8,209 nt of DNA. Origin: Candidatus Dormiibacterota bacterium. GTDB taxonomy: Bacteria > Chloroflexota > Dormibacteria > Aeolococcales > Aeolococcaceae. The translations under genes were made by a program, and so were the position numbers. Position 1 is the first letter of the stretch, and the number at the start of each line of letters is the position of its first letter. Positions 1 to 5,153 of this stretch are shown here, in pieces. The notes beneath the pieces are model-generated. The model had not been told where the DNA came from. It ran no database searches and saw only the letters and a list, made by a program, of their open reading frames with translations. The stretch covers positions 1 through 8,209 of the forward strand of contig DAIDIX010000069.1 of the NCBI GenBank assembly GCA_027451645.1, written 5' to 3'.

Positions 1-52
1 CGTTGCGTACGATGGGAAGGGTACGAAAGTTCCTGAGGAGGATGGTCCATGA
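1..52 (+). CDS. 3' end of an unidentified upstream gene (partial)
   Basis: The frame beginning at position 2 is open from the window edge and ends at TGA 50-52. It encodes the C-terminal residues VAYDGKGTKVPEEDGP. Its stop overlaps the nth ATG (49-51) in an ATGA arrangement, which is typical of translationally coupled neighbours in an operon, and the nth ribosome-binding site would lie inside this gene. Sixteen residues are too few to name a family. The call rests on the open frame and the overlap alone and could be chance. Confidence 0.5.
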   Translation, partial: VAYDGKGTKVPEEDGP

Positions 53-726
53 GTCGGAGTGCAGAGTCACTTCGGGAGAGAGTCTCGGAGATTGTGGAGC
101 GACTTGCCCTGGAATATCCTGATGCAGCATGTGCCCTGGACCACAGGAATGCCTATGAGCTCCTGGTTGCGACAATCCTCTCTGCACAGTGCACTGATGA
201 GCGTGTGAACATGGTGACTCCACTACTGTTCAAGAAGTACCCCAATCCAGCAGCACTTGCAGCTGCAGATCCTGGCGAAGTGGAGGAATGCATCCGGTCA
301 ACGGGGTTCTTCCGGGCAAAGGCACGGTCAATCATCGGAATGGCCCGGGCAGTTGAGGTGCAGCACAATGGCAGGATTCCTTCGAGCATGGAGGAACTCA
401 CGGCACTTCCTGGTGTCGGGAGAAAGACTGCCAATGTCGTGCTTGGTGTTGCTTTTGGCATTCCGGGATTTCCTGTTGATACGCATGTGACACGGATCAC
501 GAATCTCCTTGGACTTGTGGACACGACAGATCCTGTGAAGATCGAGCAGGAGATCTGTGCTGAAGTACTGCCTGCAGACTGGACACTTCTCAGCCTTCGG
601 CTCATTCTCCATGGACGTGCAGTCTGCATTGCCAGGCGACCGAAATGTGGAGAGTGTGTTCTCAGTGAGGTGTGTCCAAGTGCAGGTTCTGGGGGCATTG
701 CCAATCGAGGGAGAAGTGCTTCCTAG
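49..726 (+). CDS. nth: Endonuclease III, DNA glycosylase/AP lyase
   Basis: This is a base-excision-repair enzyme of the HhH-GPD superfamily that removes oxidised pyrimidines from DNA and cleaves the abasic site by beta-elimination. The 225 residues match the usual length (about 210-220). The helix-hairpin-helix motif LPGVGRKTA is at residues 120-128 with the expected catalytic Lys126. The catalytic Asp144 lies in PVDTHVTRI. The C-terminal [4Fe-4S] loop is complete: C193-x6-C200-x2-C203-x5-C209, preceded by the family signature LILHGR. The ATG at 49 follows a purine-rich GAGGAGG (35-41) at good spacing and overlaps the upstream stop as ATGA, so it probably belongs to an operon entering from the left. 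Its TAG stop (724-726) shares three bases of CTAG with the stop of the convergent gene. No terminator hairpin is visible between them. Confidence 0.97.
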   Translation: MSRSAESLRERVSEIVERLALEYPDAACALDHRNAYELLVATILSAQCTDERVNMVTPLLFKKYPNPAALAAADPGEVEECIRSTGFFRAKARSIIGMARAVEVQHNGRIPSSMEELTALPGVGRKTANVVLGVAFGIPGFPVDTHVTRITNLLGLVDTTDPVKIEQEICAEVLPADWTLLSLRLILHGRAVCIARRPKCGECVLSEVCPSAGSGGIANRGRSAS

Positions 727-1265
727 CCCTGGGCTGCAGCGTTCCTGGCGAATACAGTGAACCTGTTCGTTGCCCGGAGTACATGTTCCCTGCCATCGAC
801 AGTTGCATCGAGCTCCAACTCATACGCGATTTCATGCCTGCCGGGAACTGCTGTGAAGAACGCAGGATCTGAAGTCTGATCGACGTCAGGCTTCAGTGGA
901 GGCGTGAGCGGAGAGTCGAAGAATTCCCCGTATGGGATCGTGAAGCTTACGCTCCGTTCCTCGCGGTCTGCAATGGGGAATGGTTCTTCCAGCGTACTTG
1001 ACGCTTCATGTGCGAATTCTGCACGAACATCGTTCGAGTAGAGAGAGATGCTGCTTCCCTCAAGATCTGGTGCAACAAGTTCCTGCTTCTGCACAGTGAG
1101 AGTGAGATGGGATACCGTATGGTCACCATTGTGTCCAGTGAGCTTCACTGTGATGAGCAGTGCCTCAGGTGAAGTACTGAGATCGTCCGGGATGATGATG
1201 CGGGCATGGACTCCACTTCCGCCGATGTCCTGCAGTGCTCCTTCAATGTCTCTCACAATTCCCAT
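723..1265 (-). CDS. Small beta-rich protein, possibly arrestin/Spo0M-like
   Basis: Family not securely recognised. With the start at 1265 it has 180 residues: a short helix-like N-terminus (MGIVRDIEGALQDIG), then alternating beta-strand-like segments (ARIIIP, ALLITVKLTG, SHLTLTVQKQ), a SVSFTIPYGEF segment and a C-terminal ELELDATVDG strand pair. This order, especially the 'SFTIPY' strand followed by a late 'ELDATVD' strand, loosely recalls Spo0M/arrestin-like beta-sandwiches; that is a tentative reading. There is no signal peptide or membrane segment, so it is probably cytosolic. The ATG at 1265 is chosen because it lies 13 nt past the kimA stop (TGA, 1281-1279) and has a GAGGGCAGG ribosome-binding-like stretch. 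ATGs at 1301 and 1364 in the same frame would overlap kimA, and the stretch before 1301 is weak. The arrangement implies co-transcription with kimA, so a role connected to the transporter or to osmotic state is possible but unproven. Confidence 0.75.
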   Translation of the reverse strand: MGIVRDIEGALQDIGGSGVHARIIIPDDLSTSPEALLITVKLTGHNGDHTVSHLTLTVQKQELVAPDLEGSSISLYSNDVRAEFAHEASSTLEEPFPIADREERSVSFTIPYGEFFDSPLTPPLKPDVDQTSDPAFFTAVPGRHEIAYELELDATVDGREHVLRATNRFTVFARNAAAQG

Positions 1266-1278
1266 GCTGTACCTGCCC

Positions 1279-3534
1279 TCAGATTGCCTCGTGATCGACA
1301 TGACTTTTCGGAGATGATTGTATTCCAGTCTTTCTCTTTTTTCCGATGTGATAGGGAACGTCAATCACGATGGTTCCCGGCCGGAAGAAGAGGAGAGCCT
1401 TGAGTCGAAGCGCAGACTGGTTGTGAAGAATCTGGTGCCACCACCTGGTTGCAATGAGTTCCGGGAGGAGTACAACGATCGTGTCATCCTTGTGCTGGCG
1501 GTCGATTGCATCGATGTAGGCAAGAAGGGGACGGAGCATGTTCCGGTAGGGAGACTCGATGATCTCAAGCGGAACATGATTGCCCCACGCATCCCATTCA
1601 AGACGCAGTTTTGCAATGTGCTCCTCGTCATCGCAGACATGCACTGCAACGACATTGTCGGACATTGTCCTGGCAAGGGCGAGTGACTGGAGACTGATGG
1701 AATTGAAACTGGCAATCGGCACAATGCAGATCGGCTTGATTGCGGAAGGTGAGGTGGGAAGTTCATTCACGAGGATCTCGTTCACTTGCTTGTAGTGTCG
1801 ATGGATTGCCATGAACAATGCAAAGAGTGAAGGGATGATGATGAGGACGACCCACGCTCCATTGCGGAACTTCACGACTGCTTCAATGATGAAAACTGTT
1901 GCAGTGGCAATCATGCCGAGCGTGCTGATGGGGAGACTCCTCTTCCAGCCCCGTTCCCTGCGCTTCCACCAGCGGACCACCATTCCTGCCTGGGAGAGAG
2001 TGAAGGCGAGGAAGACACCTATGGCATAGAGCGGAATGAGGGCATCAGTGACACCCCTGAAGATAATGATGAGAACGATCGAGAGAGAGGAAAGAACGAC
2101 AATGCCGTTGCTGAATGCGAGCCTGTCTCCGAGCCTCTTGAACTGGTGCGGTGCATATTCATCCCTCGCAAGAAAGAAGAGGAGACGCGGGAAGTCGGAG
2201 AACGCTGTGTTTGCTGCGAGAACAAGAATAAGGGTAGTGACTGCAACGGTGAAGAAATAGAAGATCCCTGGTGTGTGACCTGGAAGGTCCCAGGACGCGA
2301 CATGGGCAAGCTGGGAGATGAGAGTCTGGTAATTGCTGCTGGCTGAGTTGAAGGCCTCTATGCCGAGTAGATGGGCAGAGATGCCTATCCCGATGAGCAT
2401 TGCTCCAAGAAGACCACCCATGATCGTGATTGTGGTTCGTGCATTTTTCCACTCGGGCGGCTTGAATGCAGGAACTCCATCACTGATGGCCTCAATACCG
2501 GTGAGCGAGCTCGAACCTGAGGCAAAGGACTGGAGGAGGAGCCAGAGGCTCACTGTGCCCACTGCTCCCACAGCGACCGGATACGGAGTGTTCTGAGTTG
2601 CAATTGCAATGCACATGTGGTGTGCACAGGCACCAGTGAAATACCGGAACAGCACAATGAACACCATGACGAACAGAGCAATGAGAAACAGGTAGGTGGG
2701 AAGAGCAAAGATGTTTCCTGCTTCGCGAAGTCCTCTGAGGTTCGCAATCGCAATGAGGAGAATGATTCCAACACATATGGGAACGATGTATGGAGTCAGT
2801 CCCGGAAATGCGCTCACTACCTGTGCAATACCGCTTGACACGGAGACTGCAACAGTGAGGACATAGTCCGTCATGAGTGCAGAAGCAGCAATGAGACCAA
2901 ATGTGGGGCCGAGATTGTCCTTTGCAACAATGTACGATCCCCCGCCTTTCGGATATGCACGGATCGTCTGCCTGTAGCTCATGATGACTGCTGCGAGGAG
3001 GCAGAGAATTACTGCAAGTATGGGAAGTGCGAACGTATGTTCAGCACTCGGGATGTTGCCGATGATGAGAAACACGACAAGAATCTGTTCTGGTCCGTAC
3101 GCGACGGATGAAAGAGCATCGGATGAGAGGACAGCAAGTGCCTTGATCTTTGTCAGCCGCTCATGAACAAGCTGTCGTGTTGCAAGAGGGGGACCAAGGA
3201 GAATGGTACGAAGGATCTTTCGGAACCGGGCAAAGGGGGTAAGGGGTTCCGTTGCCCTGCTTGTTGCCTCGAGCCAGCCAGGAGCCCGCTTCTCGAATCC
3301 CTGCTCCTTCGACCGGACAATGCGGACATACTTTGCACCAAGCTGGGAGCCCCGGGTCTCGCTGACCTCGAGATCTGGATCGAGAAGTTCCGTTCCCGCA
3401 ACACGTGCTCTCGGAACATTGCTCCAGGACTTCCTTGCTTCCTCTATTATCTGGGCATCCTCGGGAGAAAGCTCCAGTGGAGGAGTCTCGGACTGATCCT
3501 GTGGTTTTGATGATTCGGGTTCTGTATCAGGCAT
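1279..3534 (-). CDS. kimA: KimA-like K+ uptake permease (APC superfamily)
   Basis: Inner-membrane permease of the KimA (YdaO) branch of the APC superfamily, which in Bacillus subtilis carries out high-affinity, proton-coupled K+ uptake and is inhibited by c-di-AMP. The 751 residues divide into a hydrophilic N-terminal region (1-125), a membrane core of about 12 helices (130-580) and a cytosolic C-terminal USP-like domain (about 600-735). The hallmark LTKIKALAVLSSDALSS runs from residue 127 to 143, followed by VAYG. Asp139, Tyr146 and Tyr224 (in TDYVLTVAVS) align with positions I recall as K+-site residues of KimA. SYRQTIRAYPKGGGSYIV, LTGIEAISDGVPAF, LVLAANTAFSDFP and IPLYAIGVFLAFTLSQ also match the family. 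The C-terminal SPYRNMLRPLLAYI and WWHQILHNQSA segments match the regulatory domain. The protein is about 140 residues longer than the 607-residue B. subtilis protein, mainly at the N-terminus. The ATG at 3534 has only a weak Shine-Dalgarno (GGACAG). No c-di-AMP riboswitch is visible upstream. An amino-acid permease role is the alternative. Confidence 0.92.
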   Translation of the reverse strand: MPDTEPESSKPQDQSETPPLELSPEDAQIIEEARKSWSNVPRARVAGTELLDPDLEVSETRGSQLGAKYVRIVRSKEQGFEKRAPGWLEATSRATEPLTPFARFRKILRTILLGPPLATRQLVHERLTKIKALAVLSSDALSSVAYGPEQILVVFLIIGNIPSAEHTFALPILAVILCLLAAVIMSYRQTIRAYPKGGGSYIVAKDNLGPTFGLIAASALMTDYVLTVAVSVSSGIAQVVSAFPGLTPYIVPICVGIILLIAIANLRGLREAGNIFALPTYLFLIALFVMVFIVLFRYFTGACAHHMCIAIATQNTPYPVAVGAVGTVSLWLLLQSFASGSSSLTGIEAISDGVPAFKPPEWKNARTTITIMGGLLGAMLIGIGISAHLLGIEAFNSASSNYQTLISQLAHVASWDLPGHTPGIFYFFTVAVTTLILVLAANTAFSDFPRLLFFLARDEYAPHQFKRLGDRLAFSNGIVVLSSLSIVLIIIFRGVTDALIPLYAIGVFLAFTLSQAGMVVRWWKRRERGWKRSLPISTLGMIATATVFIIEAVVKFRNGAWVVLIIIPSLFALFMAIHRHYKQVNEILVNELPTSPSAIKPICIVPIASFNSISLQSLALARTMSDNVVAVHVCDDEEHIAKLRLEWDAWGNHVPLEIIESPYRNMLRPLLAYIDAIDRQHKDDTIVVLLPELIATRWWHQILHNQSALRLKALLFFRPGTIVIDVPYHIGKKRKTGIQSSPKSHVDHEAI

Positions 3535-3599
3535 GATGCAGGCTGTCCAACGTGAAGTAGTCTCTCTCCGGTAGGATAGGAATAAATGGAATACACACC

Positions 3600-3605
3600 A
3601 TCATA
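3600..3605 (-). promoter_or_regulatory. Candidate -10 box for kimA
   Basis: On the - strand this reads TATGAT, five of six matches to TATAAT, about 65 nt before the kimA ATG. No good -35 hexamer exists at 16-18 bp; the -35 position instead falls in the dyad centred near 3624/3625. The promoter may be weak or activator-dependent. Called from sequence similarity only. Confidence 0.35.
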
Positions 3606-3608
3606 TCG

Positions 3609-3640
3609 TTCAGCATGCCCCATCGATAGGGCGTGTTCAG
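3609..3640. promoter_or_regulatory. Imperfect dyad, candidate operator between divergent genes
   Basis: The core GCCCcATCGATaGGGC (3617-3632) is symmetric around 3624/3625 with one mismatched pair. Symmetry continues outward with further pairs and G-T matches (3612-3616 against 3633-3637). It sits between the candidate -10 boxes of kimA (- strand) and the 290-residue protein gene (+ strand), covering the -35 position of both. That is where a dimeric regulator controlling both directions would bind. No regulator gene is present in the window. Confidence 0.4.
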
Positions 3641-3652
3641 GTGTGAAACCTC

Positions 3653-3660
3653 GTATACTG
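3653..3660 (+). promoter_or_regulatory. Candidate -10 box upstream of the coiled-coil gene
   Basis: The sequence GTATACTG contains TATACT (3654-3659), five of six to the -10 consensus. Transcription would begin near 3666, leaving a leader of about 30 nt before the ATG at 3696. No convincing -35 hexamer is present at 16-18 bp. The same eight bases recur upstream of the CBS gene (4605-4612). Confidence 0.45.
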
Positions 3661-3695
3661 GTAGTGTGCTTGGAGATGTGTGAAGGAAGAACTCG

Positions 3696-4568
3696 ATGAC
3701 GTCATTGCAGCCCCAGAGTGATCACGACGACCCTGAGATTGAGCCGACCGCGATGAGCGGTACGGACAATACTGAAGAGGCGGACACACCACAGGCTGCA
3801 CAGCCAGATGAGGATGAGAGCAGCGCCTCGCTTCGCAGGCGCACCTCGCGCAAGGGAAGGCAGACTATCGTCTTCTCCGTTCCCGACCTTCCTCCAATAC
3901 GTCGTCCCCGGGGCCTTGACCATCTCGATCGCTCACCGCAGATTCCGAGTCCGGACCACAAGCATCTTCCAGGCTGGACAAAGCGGATGCACTCCCAGGC
4001 AGCACCAATCCTTGGCGATATCGCAGGACATCTTGATGGAGAGGCGCAGGAAATCTTCCTGGGCCAGGTGAATCGTGTTGTTGCAATGATCAGCGAAGGG
4101 AAGTTCAGTCAGGCACGTCTCTACGCGAAGCTCATTGACGATGGATACAAGCAGGTATCCACTGTCCGGAAGACTCAGGAGAAGAGTGCACGGCAGACGA
4201 TGGCACTCAGTACAATCCGGAAGCGGCTCAGTGATGATGTTCGTGCACTGCAGGGCCGGGTAGGGCAGGAAGCATTCAGCAAGATCCAGCAGGATCTCAG
4301 GCAGGCCAATACCCGTGATGAGCTCCATGACGTGCAGCAGGAAGTGACTCGTCTGCAGGCTGAAGTGCAGCAGGTGGAAAGCAAGCGTCGGGATCGCGAA
4401 ATTGCGAGAACCCGGGAGCGGATCATGCATGTTGCAGGCGGGACCAAATCCCGCAGCTCTGCAGCTGTCGCACAGGAAAGCGGTGGATGGCAGGCAATGC
4501 TCAAGCAGTTTGCTGTTGAGAATGGCATTGTCAGTGAGGACAGTTCAGACACCCACGATGGCAAATGA
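3696..4568 (+). CDS. Uncharacterised coiled-coil protein
   Basis: Not recognised as a member of a named family. The 290 residues show four zones. Residues 1-45 are acidic, Ser/Thr/Pro/Asp/Glu-rich and probably disordered. A short basic patch, RRRTSRKGRQ, lies at 47-56. A Pro-rich linker (62-93) follows, and then a largely helical part. Within it, residues 95-150 look like a compact helical segment (hydrophobic IFLGQVNRVVAMI, then ARLYAKLIDDGY), and about 155-245 is a heptad-like, charged, Gln/Arg/Glu-rich coiled coil. There is no signal peptide or membrane helix, so it should be cytosolic. The ATG follows AAGGAAGA (3683-3690) at ideal spacing and a plausible -10 box. It is followed after 87 bp by the CBS gene, which has its own candidate promoter, so membership in that operon is uncertain. 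The layout would suit an oligomeric scaffold or nucleic-acid-associated protein, but no function can be assigned. Confidence 0.85.
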   Translation: MTSLQPQSDHDDPEIEPTAMSGTDNTEEADTPQAAQPDEDESSASLRRRTSRKGRQTIVFSVPDLPPIRRPRGLDHLDRSPQIPSPDHKHLPGWTKRMHSQAAPILGDIAGHLDGEAQEIFLGQVNRVVAMISEGKFSQARLYAKLIDDGYKQVSTVRKTQEKSARQTMALSTIRKRLSDDVRALQGRVGQEAFSKIQQDLRQANTRDELHDVQQEVTRLQAEVQQVESKRRDREIARTRERIMHVAGGTKSRSSAAVAQESGGWQAMLKQFAVENGIVSEDSSDTHDGK

Positions 4569-4602
4569 GCTCGGGTGTGCTCGAACGATGTCAGTGTCTC
4601 GG

Positions 4603-4612
4603 CAGTATACTG
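4603..4612 (+). promoter_or_regulatory. Candidate -10 box and palindrome upstream of the CBS gene
   Basis: CAGTATACTG is a perfect 10-bp palindrome containing TATACT (4606-4611). It lies 44 nt before the CBS start codon, inside the 87-bp gap after the coiled-coil gene. A second palindrome, GCACGTGC (4619-4626), follows, and GCAGTAT is repeated at 4602-4608 and 4625-4631. No clear -35 hexamer is seen. It may be an internal promoter for the CBS, flavoprotein and tadA genes. Confidence 0.4.
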
Positions 4613-4655
4613 TGGGCAGCACGTGCAGTATCGGCGAGTTGGAAAGGATTCCTCA

Positions 4656-5153
4656 ATGACGAAAACACATGATGATGTTCTGACTGGTCTCGATCCAGAC
4701 CGTCTTGCACCCTCAAAGGCGAATCCGAGTGTCCGCGATGTCATGCGGCATGAAGTCGTGTACTGTCTACCGAGCACTCCAGTCGATGCTGTGGCAAAGC
4801 TGCTTGCAGACAATGATCTGGATGAACTTCCGATGATCATAGACCACAGGGTTGTGGGATATGTAACGACTCGGGATATCCTTCAGTGCCTTGCAGCCAA
4901 TGAGATCTCTCTTGCAGGAAGTGACTTTGCAGTGCGTGCACCAACTACTGCTGTGATGGCTGCGGATCTTCTCCGCTCCCCTGCACTCCTCGTGGATGAG
5001 ATGCAGCTACTTGGTGATGTCGTAACTACACTCCAGCAGCAGCACCGTGCAGTTGCTGTTGTGATGCACGAGGATGAAATTCCTGTCGGAATGATCTCTG
5101 CAAAGGAAGTAGTAGCATTCACAGCTGCTGCAGTCAGAGGGGAGGATCAGTAA
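4656..5153 (+). CDS. CBS-domain pair protein
   Basis: A stand-alone Bateman module of 165 residues. CBS motif 1 spans about residues 25-80 (VRDVM, then STPVDAVAKLLADNDLDELP, and VVGYVTTRDIL). CBS motif 2 spans about 100-158 (TAVMAADLL, MQLLGDVVTTLQQQHRAVAVV, PVGMISAKEVV). Known CBS pairs bind adenine nucleotides (AMP, ATP, SAM, in some cases c-di-AMP) and regulate partner proteins; the ligand here cannot be read from sequence. The ATG at 4656 is preferred over the in-frame ATG at 4575 because GGAAAGG (4641-4647) precedes it at suitable spacing and the extra 27 residues have no CBS character. Its TAA (5151-5153) overlaps the next ATG (TAATG), so it is translationally coupled to a flavoprotein that itself begins with a CBS pair. 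A regulatory partner of that enzyme is the likeliest role, by inference. Confidence 0.9.
   Translation: MTKTHDDVLTGLDPDRLAPSKANPSVRDVMRHEVVYCLPSTPVDAVAKLLADNDLDELPMIIDHRVVGYVTTRDILQCLAANEISLAGSDFAVRAPTTAVMAADLLRSPALLVDEMQLLGDVVTTLQQQHRAVAVVMHEDEIPVGMISAKEVVAFTAAAVRGEDQ

Noticed and set aside
153..704. - strand open frame of 183 codons opposite nth
   Set aside because: It lies entirely antisense to a well-supported nth gene and its translation has no recognisable family features.
3535..3695. Possible c-di-AMP (ydaO) riboswitch upstream of kimA
   Set aside because: The leader from the candidate -10 box to the ATG is only about 60 nt, too short for that aptamer, and none of the conserved riboswitch segments was recognised.
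3933..4430. - strand open frame of 165 codons opposite the coiled-coil gene
   Set aside because: No ribosome-binding site and no domain; a shadow frame of the + strand gene.
4569..4655. Terminator between the coiled-coil gene and the CBS gene
   Set aside because: The palindromes here are short, without a GC-rich stem followed by a T-run; a promoter or binding site is a better reading.
4175..4840. Long - strand open frame (221 codons) opposite the coiled-coil and CBS genes
   Set aside because: Very Ser/Arg/Thr-rich translation without recognisable domains, spanning two real genes and their gap; it is a shadow of the + strand codon pattern.
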